Assembly (NCBI RefSeq): GCF_002198655.1
Contig: NZ_MWLN01000186.1
Location: forward strand, 1 to 64,000
Source of the DNA: Kineosporia sp. A_224
GTDB taxonomy: Bacteria; Actinomycetota; Actinomycetes; Actinomycetales; Kineosporiaceae
Direction: 5' to 3'
Length of the DNA: 64,000 bases
The notes under the pieces are model-generated. The model was given only the letters and a program-made list of their open reading frames with translations. It was not told where the DNA came from and did no database searches. Positions 33,166 to 42,501 of this stretch are shown piece by piece. Position 1 is the first letter of the stretch; every line of letters begins with the position of its first letter. The position numbers and the translations under genes are program-made.

Positions 33166-34731
33166 TCAGAACCGGTAGCCCGCCAGCACCGTGCGCATCC
33201 GCTCGGCGGTCTGGGCGAGCCCGGACGCCGCACCGGCCGTGCGTTCGGCGGTGTTCGACGTCTGCTCGGCGGCCGAGGCGATGACCATGACGGAGCCGAC
33301 GATCCCGCTCGCGTCCCGGGCGGCGACGTCGATGACGGACGCGACGTCCGTGCTGCTGCGGGCCTGCGCCTCGACGGCGGTCGCGATGTCGTGCTGGTGC
33401 GCGTTGATCTCCCCGATGACCCGGGAGACCGTGCCGATGTCGGCGACCGCCTCCTCGACCTCGGACTGGATCGACGCGATCCGGCTCGAGATGTCCTCGG
33501 TGGCGCGGCCGACTCCCTGCGCGAGGTCCTTGACCTCGTTGGCGACGACGGCGAAGCCGCGGCCCGCCTCGCCGGCGCGGGCGGCCTCGATCGTCGCGTT
33601 GAGCGCCAGCAGGCGGGTCTGGTCGGCGATCGAGCGGATCATCGCGGCGACCCCGGAGATCTGGCTGCTCGAGTCGCCGAGCCGGGTGATGGTGCGCGAC
33701 GCGGCGTCCGCGCCGTCGACCGCGCGCCGGCCGACGTCCGCCGCCGTGCCGGCGCTGCCGGCGATGTCCCGGGTCTGCGCCGAGACCTGCTCGATCCCCG
33801 AGGCGACCTCCTGCGCACCGTCGGAGACGTGGGTGGCGAGGTCGACGGCCTCACCCGCCTTGGCACTGGTCTGCGCGGCGGAGCCGGACAGGTCGGTGCT
33901 CGACCGGCGCAGGTCCTCCACCGAGCCGGTGATCTCGGCGATGCACGCCTGGACGACGTGGAACGCCTCCTGCACGGACTCCAGCGTCGCGTCGAGGGAG
34001 CGCCCGAGGTCGCCGAGCTCGTCGGCCGACTCCGAGCGCACCCGCTCGAGGAAGTTGCCGCCCGAGACCTTCCCGAGGACCGCCCGCATCCGGCGCATCG
34101 GGCGCAGCACGGCCTGGGCCGTCATCCAGCACAGGCCGACGAACAGCGCGCTCGCGAGGACCCAGGCGACGGTGATCGTCAGGAGGGTCCGCCGGCCGGC
34201 GGCCGACGCCCCGTCGCGCTCGGCGACGACGGCCTGCTCCATCGCCTCGTCGATCGCACCGAGGGACTCCTCGAGTTCGCCGGCGAGCGCCAGGAACTCG
34301 GGCACACGGGTCTGCGCGGCGGAACGGTCCGTCGCTGCGGTGTCGATGATCTCGCCGGCGAGGGCGACGTACGCCTCGATGCGGGGGCGCACCGCCGTGA
34401 AGCGGGGGACGAGGCCGTCCGGGGCGAGCGCCGCGGCCCTGTCGAACCGGTCGATCATCGTCGGGCCGTGGTCGGCGATCTCGACCGCGCCCAGCTCCTC
34501 GCGCTCGGCCTGGGTGCGCGCGACGAGCGCGGACATAACGTCGCCGCGGATGGCGTCGTGCATCATGTCCGCGTTCCACTGCTCGCTCATGCCCTGGCTG
34601 ACCTGGGCCATCCGCTGGCTCGCCGCACGCTGCGACGTCGTCGCCCCGGCGGCGGCGAACGCCACCACGCCGACCGCGAGCGCGCCGACGACGCCGATGA
34701 GGACGAACCGCTTCGCGATCGTCAGACGCAC
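33166..34731 (-). CDS. Methyl-accepting chemotaxis protein
   Basis: 521 aa. Membrane segments at about 5-30 and 185-210 enclose a four-helix-type periplasmic sensor. A HAMP domain ([21 protein letters not shown]) is followed by a signalling domain whose hairpin tip is [32 protein letters not shown]. Start GTG 34731 is chosen because GGAGG lies 8 nt upstream; an extension to 34785 is less likely. No che genes are nearby, so flagellar chemotaxis is assumed to be encoded elsewhere. Confidence 0.93.
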   Translation of the reverse strand: MRLTIAKRFVLIGVVGALAVGVVAFAAAGATTSQRAASQRMAQVSQGMSEQWNADMMHDAIRGDVMSALVARTQAEREELGAVEIADHGPTMIDRFDRAAALAPDGLVPRFTAVRPRIEAYVALAGEIIDTAATDRSAAQTRVPEFLALAGELEESLGAIDEAMEQAVVAERDGASAAGRRTLLTITVAWVLASALFVGLCWMTAQAVLRPMRRMRAVLGKVSGGNFLERVRSESADELGDLGRSLDATLESVQEAFHVVQACIAEITGSVEDLRRSSTDLSGSAAQTSAKAGEAVDLATHVSDGAQEVASGIEQVSAQTRDIAGSAGTAADVGRRAVDGADAASRTITRLGDSSSQISGVAAMIRSIADQTRLLALNATIEAARAGEAGRGFAVVANEVKDLAQGVGRATEDISSRIASIQSEVEEAVADIGTVSRVIGEINAHQHDIATAVEAQARSSTDVASVIDVAARDASGIVGSVMVIASAAEQTSNTAERTAGAASGLAQTAERMRTVLAGYRF

Positions 34732-34925
34732 TACCGACACCTCCGTGAAGCACCTGCTCCGGCGGACGGTCGACCGGACCCCCACCCTCGGCCGATCCGG
34801 AGGACGTCCGTCGAGGACGACGCTGAGGAGATCGGGCGTCGAAGAACGTGTCTGTAGGCCGAAAGCGTGCCCGAACGATCTGCGGGACCGTTACCAGGCA
34901 CGGACGGCGTGACACCATCGACGGC

Positions 34926-35378
34926 ATGACGACCGGGCCGGACGCCGAGCAGCAGCGTCTGCGTGACCTCGCGCGGCTGCGGCGCGTCCGCGACCGGATG
35001 GACCGGGAGTACACCCGGCCGCTCGACGTCGAGGCGCTCGCCCGGGGCGCGAACATGTCGGCGGGCCACCTGAGCCGCGAGTTCAAGCGGGCCTACGGCG
35101 AGTCGCCCTACGCCTACCTCATGACGCGGCGCATCGAGCGCGCGATGGCGTTGCTGCGCCGCGGCGACCTCTCCGTCACCGAGGTCTGCTTCGCGGTGGG
35201 CTGCTCGTCGCTCGGCACCTTCAGCACCCGGTTCACCGAGCTGGTCGGCGTCCCGCCGAGCACGTACCGGGCCGAGCACGCGCAGGCGACCGACGGCATG
35301 CCGTCGTGCGTCGCGAAGCAGGTCACGAGACCGGTCAGGAATCGAGAAGCGCCCGTCTCCCGCGCACGCCTAGCCTGA
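34926..35378 (+). CDS. AraC-family transcriptional regulator (single HTH domain)
   Basis: 150 aa, essentially only the AraC DNA-binding domain: LARLRRVRDRMDREYTRPLDVEALARGANMSAGHLSREFKRAYGESPYAYLMTRRIERAMALLRRGDLSVTEVCFAVGCSSLGTFSTRFTELVGVPPSTYR (residues 14-115). There is no sensory domain. It is immediately upstream of a VOC gene and a UvrA-like gene on the same strand, so it probably controls them. Confidence 0.92.
   Translation: MTTGPDAEQQRLRDLARLRRVRDRMDREYTRPLDVEALARGANMSAGHLSREFKRAYGESPYAYLMTRRIERAMALLRRGDLSVTEVCFAVGCSSLGTFSTRFTELVGVPPSTYRAEHAQATDGMPSCVAKQVTRPVRNREAPVSRARLA
35371..35376 (+). promoter_or_regulatory. Candidate -10 box, leaderless
   Basis: TAGCCT followed by 7 nt and ATG 35384. 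Partly overlaps the end of the AraC gene. Confidence 0.45.
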
Positions 35379-35383
35379 GCCGC

Positions 35384-35797
35384 ATGGACATCAGCATCCA
35401 CTCGAGCTTCCTCCCGCACACCGACCCCGAGGCCTCGCTCGCGTTCTACCGCGACACCCTCGGCTTCGAGGTCCGCCAGGACGTCGGCTACGCCGGCATG
35501 CGCTGGATCACCGTCGGCCCGGCCGGGCAGCCGGGGACGCCGTCCGTCGTCCTGTTCCCGCCGGGGGCCGACCCGGGCGTCACCGACGACGAGCGCCGCA
35601 CGATCGGCGAGATGATGGCGAAGGGCACCTACGCCTCGATCCTGCTCTCGACGCCCGACCTCGACGCGACGTTCGAGAAGCTGCAGGCGGGAGACGTCGA
35701 GATCGTCCAGGAGCCGACCGACCAGCCGTACGGCGTGCGGGACTGCGCGCTCCGCGATCCCGCGGGCAACATGGTCCGCATCCAGGAGCGGCGCTGA
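35384..35797 (+). CDS. VOC-superfamily (glyoxalase/bleomycin resistance-like) protein
   Basis: 137 aa. Begins MDISIHSSFLPHTDPEASLAFYRDTLGFEVRQDVG, with a second beta-alpha-beta-beta-beta unit ending CALRDPAGNMVRIQE, the glyoxalase fold with a metal-ligand Glu near the end. It could bind or detoxify an electrophilic or antibiotic compound. It lies between the AraC gene and the UvrA-like gene, a recurrent three-gene set in actinobacteria. Confidence 0.88.
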   Translation: MDISIHSSFLPHTDPEASLAFYRDTLGFEVRQDVGYAGMRWITVGPAGQPGTPSVVLFPPGADPGVTDDERRTIGEMMAKGTYASILLSTPDLDATFEKLQAGDVEIVQEPTDQPYGVRDCALRDPAGNMVRIQERR

Positions 35798-35838
35798 CCC
35801 CGCAGGCGGGGGCGCCGCACGTCGCCGACCGCCACGAC

Positions 35839-38166
35839 ATGATCCGCGTGCACGGCGCGCGGGAGAACAACCTCAAGGACGTCGACGTCGAGATCCCCAA
35901 GCGCCGGCTCACGGTGTTCACGGGCGTCTCCGGCTCGGGCAAGAGCTCGCTGGTCTTCAGCACGATCGCCGCGGAGTCGCAGCGGATGATCAACGAGACC
36001 TACAGCACCTTCGTGCAGGGCTTCATGCCGACGCTGGCCCGCCCCGACGTCGACGTGCTCGACGGGCTGACGACGGCGATCATCGTCGACCAGGAGCGGA
36101 TGGGAGCCGACCCGCGCTCCACCGTCGGCACCGCGACCGACGCGAACGCGTTGCTGCGCATCCTCTTCAGCCGCCTCGGGCAGCCGCACATCGGCTCGCA
36201 GCAGGCGTTCTCCTTCAACGTCGCGTCGGTGAGCGGCGCGGGGGCGGTGACGTTCGAGCGGGCCGGGCGGACGACGAAGGAGCGGCGCAGCTTCAGCGTC
36301 CTCGGCGGGATGTGCTCGCGCTGCGAGGGCCGCGGGTCGGTCAACGACTTCGACCTCACGGCGCTCTACGACGACACCAAGTCGCTCAACGAGGGCGCGC
36401 TGACGATCCCCGGCTACAGCATGGAGGGCTGGTACGGCCGCATCTACCGCGGCTGCGGGTACTTCGACCCGGACAAGCCGATCCGGAAGTACACGAAGAA
36501 GGAGCTCGACGACCTGCTCTACCGGGAGCCGACGAAGATCAAGGTCGAGGGCATCAACCTCACCTACTCGGGACTCGTCCCGGCGATCCAGAAGTCGTTC
36601 CTCTCCAAGGACGTCGACGCGATGCAGCCGCACGTCCGCGCCTTCGTCGAGCGGGCGATCACCTTCACGACCTGCCCCGACTGCGGCGGCACCCGGCTCA
36701 ACGAGACGGCCCGGTCGTCGCGGATCGCCGGCACGAACATCGCCGAGGCGTGCGCGATGCAGATCAGCGACCTCGCCGGCTGGGTCAGCGGCCTCGACGA
36801 GCCGTCGGTCGCGCCGCTGCTCGCCGGTCTGCGGCACACCCTCGACTCGTTCGTCGCGATCGGGCTGGGCTACCTCTCGCTCGACCGGCCGTCGGGCACC
36901 CTGTCCGGCGGCGAGGCGCAGCGCACGAAGATGATCCGGCACCTCGGGTCGTCGCTCACCGACGTCACGTACGTCTTCGACGAGCCGACGATCGGGCTGC
37001 ACCCGCACGACGTCCAGCGGATGAACGCCCTGCTCCTCCAGCTGCGCGACAAGGGCAACACGGTTCTCATGGTCGAGCACAAGCCGGAGGCCATCGCGAT
37101 CGCCGACCACGTCGTCGACCTCGGCCCGGGTGCGGGGTCCGCCGGCGGTCAGGTGATGTTCGAGGGCAGCGTCGAGGGGCTGCGGCGCAGCGGCACGGTC
37201 ACGGGCAAGCACCTCGACGACCGGGCGACGCTCAAGCCCGCCGTGCGGACGGCGTCCGGCGTGCTCGAGGTCCGCGGCGCTGACATGCACAACCTCAAGG
37301 ACGTCGACGTCGACCTCCCGCTCGGGGTGCTCGTCGTCCTCACCGGGGTCGCCGGGTCGGGCAAGAGCTCGCTGGTCCGAGGGTCGGTGTCCGGGCGGGA
37401 CGGCGTCGTCACGGTGGACCAGGGCGCGATCCGCGGCTCTCGGCGGAGCAACCCCGCGACGTACACCGGGCTGCTCGAACCCATCCGCAAGGCGTTCGCC
37501 AAGGAGAACGGCGTGAAGCCGGCCTTGTTCAGCGCCAACTCCGAGGGCGCGTGCCCGGGCTGCAACGGCGCGGGCGTCATCTACACCGATCTCGGGGTCA
37601 TGGCCGGGGTCGCCATCACGTGCGAGGCCTGCGAGGGCAGGCGGTTCGACGGATCGGTGCTGGAGTACACGTTCGGCGGCAAGGACATCAGCGAGGTGCT
37701 CGCGATGCCCGTCGCCGAGGCGCTCGCGTTCTTCGGCGAGGGCCCGGCCCGGCTGCCCGCCGCACAGGCGATCCTCGCGCGGCTCGCCGACGTCGGCCTG
37801 GGCTACCTCAGCCTCGGCCAGCCGCTCACGACGCTCTCCGGTGGCGAGCGGCAGCGGATCAAGCTCGCGACGCACCTGGGGGAGAAGGGCGGTGTCTACG
37901 TCCTCGACGAGCCGACGAGCGGGCTGCACCTCGCCGACGTCGAGCAGCTCCTCGCCCTGCTCGACCGGCTCGTCGACTCCGGGAAGTCGGTCGTCGTCAT
38001 CGAGCACCACCAGGCGGTCATGGCGCACGCCGACTGGATCGTCGACCTCGGCCCCGGAGCCGGTCACGACGGCGGCCGCGTCGTCTTCGAGGGCACCCCG
38101 GCCGACCTCGTCACCGCCCGGTCGACCCTCACCGGGCAGCACCTCGCGGCGTACGTCGGCGCCTGA
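35839..38166 (+). CDS. UvrA-like ABC ATPase (UvrA2-type)
   Basis: 775 aa, about 170 shorter than UvrA. Two ABC modules: Walker [10 protein letters not shown] and GVAGSGKSS, signatures [11 protein letters not shown] and [11 protein letters not shown], Walker [14 protein letters not shown] and [13 protein letters not shown]. Zinc-type CxxC pairs ([28 protein letters not shown]) are kept, while the UvrB-binding region looks reduced. Such UvrA2/DrrC-like proteins are linked to resistance to DNA-binding drugs more than to bulk repair. Context with AraC and VOC fits that role. Confidence 0.92.
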   Translation: MIRVHGARENNLKDVDVEIPKRRLTVFTGVSGSGKSSLVFSTIAAESQRMINETYSTFVQGFMPTLARPDVDVLDGLTTAIIVDQERMGADPRSTVGTATDANALLRILFSRLGQPHIGSQQAFSFNVASVSGAGAVTFERAGRTTKERRSFSVLGGMCSRCEGRGSVNDFDLTALYDDTKSLNEGALTIPGYSMEGWYGRIYRGCGYFDPDKPIRKYTKKELDDLLYREPTKIKVEGINLTYSGLVPAIQKSFLSKDVDAMQPHVRAFVERAITFTTCPDCGGTRLNETARSSRIAGTNIAEACAMQISDLAGWVSGLDEPSVAPLLAGLRHTLDSFVAIGLGYLSLDRPSGTLSGGEAQRTKMIRHLGSSLTDVTYVFDEPTIGLHPHDVQRMNALLLQLRDKGNTVLMVEHKPEAIAIADHVVDLGPGAGSAGGQVMFEGSVEGLRRSGTVTGKHLDDRATLKPAVRTASGVLEVRGADMHNLKDVDVDLPLGVLVVLTGVAGSGKSSLVRGSVSGRDGVVTVDQGAIRGSRRSNPATYTGLLEPIRKAFAKENGVKPALFSANSEGACPGCNGAGVIYTDLGVMAGVAITCEACEGRRFDGSVLEYTFGGKDISEVLAMPVAEALAFFGEGPARLPAAQAILARLADVGLGYLSLGQPLTTLSGGERQRIKLATHLGEKGGVYVLDEPTSGLHLADVEQLLALLDRLVDSGKSVVVIEHHQAVMAHADWIVDLGPGAGHDGGRVVFEGTPADLVTARSTLTGQHLAAYVGA

Positions 38167-38173
38167 CCACCCC

Positions 38174-38245
38174 GCTCATGCTCGCGCCGGGTACCGTTCC
38201 GGCCGCCGTCCAGGGTCGTTTCCGGTACCCGCCGCGAGCATGGGC
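38174..38245. repeat. 72-bp palindromic repeat, copy 1
   Basis: Ends GCTCATGCTCG and CGAGCATGGGC are near-perfect inverted repeats, with inner GGTACC/GGTACC-type pairing, so it folds into a long hairpin. It is similar at roughly 80% of positions to 40126-40197 and identical in length. It encodes the last residues and stop of dapA, and also lies after the convergent UvrA-like gene, where it may terminate transcription. Confidence 0.8.
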
Positions 38246-39159
38246 CGCGCTCGTCCGGCGAGGGCGTCCCGGAGCCGGCGGACGTCGTCCGGGGACGCCG
38301 GCAGCATCGGCAGCCGGACCGTCGCGTGCTCGAGGACGCCGACCTCGACGAGAGCTGCCTTCGCGGTCACGGCACCGGGGGAGGAGCCCATGACGGCGCG
38401 CACGAGGGGGAGCAGCCCGGCCTGGACGGCCCGCGCGGCGTCGAGGTCGCCGTGCCGGACGGCGTCCACGAGCGCCGCGACGCGGTCGGGGACGACGTTG
38501 CCGACGACGCTGAGCACCCCGGTCGCGCCGCACGCGAGGTACGGCAGGTTCAGCTCGTCGATCCCGCAGTAGTAGGCGAGCGACGTCCGGTCCATGACGG
38601 ACATCGCCTCGAACAGGTCGCCCTTGGCGTCCTTGACCGCGAGGATCCGTGGGTGCCGCGCGAGCTCGACGAGGGTGGCCTCGGTCATCGCGAGCCCGGC
38701 GCGGGCCGGGACGTCGTAGAGCATGACGGGCAGGTCGGTCGCGTCGGCCACCGCGACGCAGTGCGCGACGACGCCGGCCTGGGTCGGCCGGGAGTAGTAC
38801 GGGCAGACGACGAGCAACGCGTCGGCCCCGGCGGCCGCGGCCTCCCGCGCGCGCCTGACGCTCGCCGCGGTGTCGTACGTGCCGACGCCGGCGACGACCC
38901 GGGCCCGGCCGGCGGCCCTCGCGACCACGGCCTCGATCAGTGCCACGGTTTCCGCGTCGCTCAGGGTCGGGGCCTCGCCGGTGGTCCCGGCGACGACGAT
39001 GCCGTCGCAGCCGCCCGCGAGCAGGTGGTCGACGAGGCCGGGGACGGCGGGCTCGTCGACGGAGCCGTCCGGGCGCATCGGGGTGACCATGGCGACGAGC
39101 CGGGTACCGAAGATCGTCTCTGCGGGGTACCGGACGGCAGGGGAGCGGTGGTCGGTCAT
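38176..39159 (-). CDS. dapA: 4-hydroxy-tetrahydrodipicolinate synthase
   Basis: 327 aa. Condenses pyruvate and aspartate semialdehyde, the first dedicated step to diaminopimelate and lysine. Motifs: VVAGTTGEAPTLSDAE, the tyrosine in YYSRPTQAGV, LPVMLYDVPARAG, and the Schiff-base lysine in ILAVKDAKGDLFEA. Start ATG 39159. The last about 20 residues (from GTGNDPGRRPERYPARA) are encoded by a 72-bp repeat and look like an added tail. It is divergent from a LysR gene. It may be a paralogue of the housekeeping DapA. Confidence 0.9.
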   Translation of the reverse strand: MTDHRSPAVRYPAETIFGTRLVAMVTPMRPDGSVDEPAVPGLVDHLLAGGCDGIVVAGTTGEAPTLSDAETVALIEAVVARAAGRARVVAGVGTYDTAASVRRAREAAAAGADALLVVCPYYSRPTQAGVVAHCVAVADATDLPVMLYDVPARAGLAMTEATLVELARHPRILAVKDAKGDLFEAMSVMDRTSLAYYCGIDELNLPYLACGATGVLSVVGNVVPDRVAALVDAVRHGDLDAARAVQAGLLPLVRAVMGSSPGAVTAKAALVEVGVLEHATVRLPMLPASPDDVRRLRDALAGRARPMLAAGTGNDPGRRPERYPARA

Positions 39160-39219
39160 GCGTCGATCGTGGGGCGCCCGACCCTTGCGGTCCAGCGATG
39201 CTTTCTTGCCGGTACCGCG

Positions 39220-39225
39220 TAGCGT
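39220..39225 (+). promoter_or_regulatory. Candidate -10 box, leaderless
   Basis: TAGCGT followed by 6 nt and ATG 39232. Confidence 0.45.
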
Positions 39226-39231
39226 GGCTTC

Positions 39232-40221
39232 ATGATGGACGTCGGCGCGCTGCGCGCCCTCCAGGCGGTCGCCGCGCTCGGGACGCTGGCGCGCGCGGCC
39301 GACGAGCTCGGCTTCACCCCGTCGGCGGTGTCCCAGCAGATCAAGCGGCTCGAGCGCCAGGTCGGCGCGCCGGTGCTCGCACCGGCGGGCCGCGGCGTCG
39401 TGCTCACCCCGGCCGGCCAGGCCGTCGTCGACGCGGCGCCCGCGGTGTTCCAGGCCCTCGAACGCTGCACCGAGGCCGGCCGGTCGGTGGCGCAGGGCGC
39501 ACCGCGCGGCACCCTGCGCGTCGTCGCCTTCTCGACGGCGATCCGCGGCCTCGTCGCACCCGTCGTGCCGCAGGTGTCGCGACGGTGTCCGGACCTGCGC
39601 CTGGAGGTCACCGAGCAGGACCCGGACCAGGCGCTGCACAGCGTCGACGCCGGCACGGCCGACCTGGCCGTCGTCCACGACGCCGACGGGCTGCCGGCAC
39701 CGCTGCCCGCATCCCTGACCGGACGTCACCTGACGACCGACGTCGGCGACGTCGTCGTGCACCGCAGCCACCGGCTCGCCGCGCTGGACCGGCCGGTCAC
39801 CGCCGCCGACCTCACCGGCGACGCGTGGGTGACGAGCCCACCGGGCACCGTGTGCCACCAGTGGTTCCTGCGGCTCGTCGCCGACGTGCCCGGTGAGCCC
39901 GACGTGCGCCACCGGGTCGACGACTTCGCCACGCAGCTGGCGCTCGTCGCGTCCGGCGAGGTCGTCGCGCTCGTCCCGCGGCTGGCGCGCCCGCCGCTGG
40001 CCGACGACCTCGTCGCCGTCCCGCTGACCAGACCGCCGTGCCGCGAGGTGCACGCCGCATGGCGCCGCAGCGCCGACACGAGCCCGGCGATCAGGGCCGT
40101 CCTGGCGGAGCTGACACCCGACCCCGCTCATGCTCGCGCCGACTACCGTTCCGGGCTCCGTCCAGACCGGTTCTCGGTACCCAGCACGAGCATGAGCGAG
40201 ACTTTCGGCGAACGCCGATAA
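39232..40221 (+). CDS. LysR-family transcriptional regulator
   Basis: 329 aa. HTH: LRALQAVAALGTLARAADELGFTPSAVSQQIKRLERQVG (residues 7-45), followed by the effector domain starting near 90 (GTLRVVAFSTAIRGLVAPVVPQV). The C-terminal 35 residues (from about TPDPAHARADYRSG) are encoded mostly by repeat copy 2. It is divergent from dapA across 72 bp and so may regulate it. The true start could be the second ATG (39235). Confidence 0.92.
   Translation: MMDVGALRALQAVAALGTLARAADELGFTPSAVSQQIKRLERQVGAPVLAPAGRGVVLTPAGQAVVDAAPAVFQALERCTEAGRSVAQGAPRGTLRVVAFSTAIRGLVAPVVPQVSRRCPDLRLEVTEQDPDQALHSVDAGTADLAVVHDADGLPAPLPASLTGRHLTTDVGDVVVHRSHRLAALDRPVTAADLTGDAWVTSPPGTVCHQWFLRLVADVPGEPDVRHRVDDFATQLALVASGEVVALVPRLARPPLADDLVAVPLTRPPCREVHAAWRRSADTSPAIRAVLAELTPDPAHARADYRSGLRPDRFSVPSTSMSETFGERR
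40126..40197. repeat. 72-bp palindromic repeat, copy 2
   Basis: Perfect terminal inverted repeats GCTCATGCTCG (40126-40136) and CGAGCATGAGC (40187-40197). It is co-linear with copy 1. It lies inside the 3' end of the LysR gene and supplies about 24 codons. Confidence 0.8.
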
Positions 40222-40258
40222 TGCACATTATGTCAATCCGGCGATCGGGAGCCCTCCC

Positions 40259-40714
40259 TCAGTGCCAGTCGCTGATCTGGACGTCGCGCGGCGCGGGCGC
40301 ACCGTCGCCGTTCTCCACCAACGACTTCAGGCTCATGAGGAACGAGCCCCACTTGGTGCTGCAGTGGTGCATGAAGTCGACGGGCTCGGCCCAGCCGCGG
40401 TGCGCGAACAGGACGATCGTCCAGTCGCCGTCCTGACGCAGGTCCCAGTCGATCGTCGTCCCGACCCACTCCGGCGGGCCGTCGACGACGCGCCACTGCA
40501 GCCGCTCCGGCGCCTTCGCCTCGACGACCTCCATGTCGAAGCCGCCCACCGGCGGGAACCGGAACTCGACCACGCCGCCCGGGCTCGCGGCGTCGCCGCG
40601 CGCCGCGGTGCCCTCGGTCCACCAGCCCGCGAGGCCCTCGACCGTCGTCAGCGCGTCGTAGACGGCCTCCGGGGCCGCCGTCCGGACGCCCACCCTGTGC
40701 AGGATGTCCACCAT
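40259..40714 (-). CDS. SRPBCC-family (AHSA1-like) protein
   Basis: 151 aa from ATG 40714, chosen because AGGGGAG lies 8 nt upstream. Fold signature: HRVGVRTAAPEAVYDALTTVEGLAGWWTEGT and LQWRVVDGPPEWVGTTIDWDLRQDGDWTIVLFAHRGWAEPVDFMHHCSTKWGSFLMSLK. Such START-like proteins are regularly co-encoded with ArsR regulators and may bind hydrophobic ligands. Last gene of an SRPBCC-ArsR-SRPBCC operon. Confidence 0.88.
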   Translation of the reverse strand: MVDILHRVGVRTAAPEAVYDALTTVEGLAGWWTEGTAARGDAASPGGVVEFRFPPVGGFDMEVVEAKAPERLQWRVVDGPPEWVGTTIDWDLRQDGDWTIVLFAHRGWAEPVDFMHHCSTKWGSFLMSLKSLVENGDGAPAPRDVQISDWH

Positions 40715-40789
40715 GTCGCCCACTCCCCTGCTTTCTTGATCGTTGATCTTCTGGTCGTTGCTCTCCCGGTCGCTCCGCCGGTCGTCCCG

Positions 40790-41134
40790 TCAGTCCTGAC
40801 GTGCGACCTGGATCGCCTCGGCGATGCGCTTGATCCGCCGCAGGCGGGCGTCCCACGCCGACCCGACGGACGCCAGCTGCGCGACCGCGCGCGCGAGCTG
40901 GGCGTCGTCCACCCGGTAGCGCTTCTCCCGGCCGGCCGGCGTCCCGTGGACGAGGCCGACCCGGTCGAGGACGCCCAGGTGCTTGGCGACCGCCTGCCGG
41001 GTGACCGGCAGCTGCTGGCTGAGGCTGGTCGCGGTGCCCGCCTCCTCGAGGAGCAGCAGGTCGAGCAGCCGGCGCCGGGTCGGGTCGCCGATCGCCGACC
41101 ACAGGTCGTCGTCGACGGCCCCGGCAACCGTCAC
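40790..41134 (-). CDS. ArsR-family regulator
   Basis: 114 aa winged HTH: DLWSAIGDPTRRRLLDLLLLEEAGTATSLSQQLPVTRQAVAKHLGVLDRVGLVHGTPAGREKRYRV. No metal-binding His/Cys cluster, as usual for the SRPBCC-linked ArsR group. GTG 41134 overlaps the stop of the upstream SRPBCC gene by 4 bp. It probably binds the two matching sites at 41600 and 41646. Confidence 0.9.
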   Translation of the reverse strand: MTVAGAVDDDLWSAIGDPTRRRLLDLLLLEEAGTATSLSQQLPVTRQAVAKHLGVLDRVGLVHGTPAGREKRYRVDDAQLARAVAQLASVGSAWDARLRRIKRIAEAIQVARQD

Positions 41135-41589
41135 GGCCGCACGACCAGCGTCGCGACGTAGGGCACGATCCGCGGCAGGAAGTAGGCCCAGCCCTCGACG
41201 TGCTCGGCGAACTGCTGCTCCAGGACCGCGACCTCCCAGCCCATCTCGCGGAAACCGGTCTCGGTCATCCGCAGCAGCGTGCCGCTGCCCGACGGCGCGA
41301 GGTCGAACGTCACGAGCAGCGAGTTGCCCTCCGCCGCCGTCTCGCCGGCCGGGTGCGTCCAGCGGAAGACGAACGTCGACGGCGGCTTCGCGTCGACGAC
41401 GGTGAGCTCGACCACCGCTCCCCCGCCGTCGCGCTCGAAGACGATCTGACCGCTCGAGCCCGGCGTCGGGTCGTAGTGCGCCTCGTCCGGCCACCAGTGC
41501 TTGAGGTGGTCGGGACTGCTCACCACCTCGTAGACGACCTCGGGTGACGCCTCGACGTAGATCTCCTGCTCGATGGTCCCGAGCTCCAT
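41131..41589 (-). CDS. SRPBCC-family (AHSA1-like) protein
   Basis: 152 aa from ATG 41589 with GGAGG 6 nt upstream. Begins MELGTIEQEIYVEASPEVVYEVVSSPDHLKHWWPDEAHYDPTPGSSGQIVFERDGG and ends MGWEVAVLEQQFAEHVEGWAYFLPRIVPYVATL, a full START-like fold. First gene of the operon. Ligand unknown. Divergent from an ABC exporter with shared operators. Confidence 0.9.
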   Translation of the reverse strand: MELGTIEQEIYVEASPEVVYEVVSSPDHLKHWWPDEAHYDPTPGSSGQIVFERDGGGAVVELTVVDAKPPSTFVFRWTHPAGETAAEGNSLLVTFDLAPSGSGTLLRMTETGFREMGWEVAVLEQQFAEHVEGWAYFLPRIVPYVATLVVRP

Positions 41590-41599
41590 GTCCGCCTCC

Positions 41600-41618
41600 T
41601 GCAACGTTTGGTTGCATG
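41600..41618. promoter_or_regulatory. Operator copy 1 (ArsR candidate)
   Basis: TGCAAC at 41600-41605 and GTTGCA at 41611-41616, followed by TG. Inside the 5' leader, 11 bp before the SRPBCC start codon. The same 19-nt site recurs at 41646 with four changes. Confidence 0.7.
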
Positions 41619-41645
41619 TGAGGCTAGACCGAGGTGGCATCAATA

Positions 41646-41664
41646 CGCAACCACTGGTTGCATG
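41646..41664. promoter_or_regulatory. Operator copy 2 (ArsR candidate)
   Basis: GCAACC and GGTTGC around a 3-nt centre, the same orientation as copy 1 and 46 bp apart. A minus-strand -10 (TAGCCT) lies between the copies, with a possible -35 inside this copy. Confidence 0.7.
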
Positions 41665-41723
41665 AAATTCGTCGGGGCCGGGCGCTTGACCTTGACGCCG
41701 GGTCAGGGTTGCAGCCTGACGTC

Positions 41724-42491
41724 ATGACCACGACACACGCCATCGAGACCGTGGGGCTCACGAAGTCCTACGGCGACCACGCAGTCCTGCGGGGCGTCGA
41801 CCTGAGGGTCCCCCGCGGGTCGGTCCTCGCCCTGCTCGGCTCCAACGGCGCGGGCAAGACGACAGCGGTGAAGATCCTCGCGACGCTGCTCAGGGCCGAC
41901 GGCGGGACCGCGACCGTCGACGGGCACGACGTCGCCACCCAGGCGGCCGAGGTCCGGGCCTCGATCAGCCTCACGGGCCAGTTCGCGGCCGTCGACGAGG
42001 TCCTCACCGGGCGCGAGAACCTTGTGCTCGTCGCCCGGCTGCGCCGCATCACGGACGCGGCCGCGGTGGCCGACGGGCTGCTCGAACGGTTCGGGCTGAC
42101 CGACGCGGCCGGGCGCCGGGTCGCGACGTACTCCGGCGGGATGCGCCGCCGGCTCGACATCGCGATGAGCCTCGTCGGCAGCCCGCGGGTGCTCTTCCTC
42201 GACGAGCCGACGACCGGCCTCGACCCGCAGTCGCGGCTCGAGGTCTGGCGGACCGTCCGGGACCTCGCCGGTCAGGGCATCACCGTCCTGCTCACGACGC
42301 AGTACCTCGACGAGGCCGAGCAGCTCGCCGACCGGATCGCGATCCTCCACGAGGGCCGCATCATCGCCGACGGCACGCTCGCCGAGCTCAAGCGGCTCCT
42401 CCCGGCGGCCACGGTCGAGTACGTCGAGAAGCAGCCGACCCTCGAAGACGTCTACCTGGCGATCGTCGGTCACGACGATCCCCGCCCGTAG
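41724..42491 (+). CDS. ABC transporter ATP-binding protein (DrrA-like)
   Basis: 255 aa. Walker [15 protein letters not shown], signature [15 protein letters not shown], Walker [17 protein letters not shown], switch [18 protein letters not shown]. The daunorubicin-resistance type has this YSGGM signature and the C-terminal TLEDVYLAI. It energises the permease encoded 11 bp downstream. The promoter region is shared with the SRPBCC-ArsR operon. Confidence 0.93.
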   Translation: MTTTHAIETVGLTKSYGDHAVLRGVDLRVPRGSVLALLGSNGAGKTTAVKILATLLRADGGTATVDGHDVATQAAEVRASISLTGQFAAVDEVLTGRENLVLVARLRRITDAAAVADGLLERFGLTDAAGRRVATYSGGMRRRLDIAMSLVGSPRVLFLDEPTTGLDPQSRLEVWRTVRDLAGQGITVLLTTQYLDEAEQLADRIAILHEGRIIADGTLAELKRLLPAATVEYVEKQPTLEDVYLAIVGHDDPRP

Positions 42492-42501
42492 GGAGCCACC
42501 G

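Noticed and set aside
38176-39159. Linking dapA functionally to the kam genes because both concern lysine
   Set aside because: They are about 14 kb apart with separate regulators, and one is biosynthetic while the other is catabolic; nothing in the sequence connects them.
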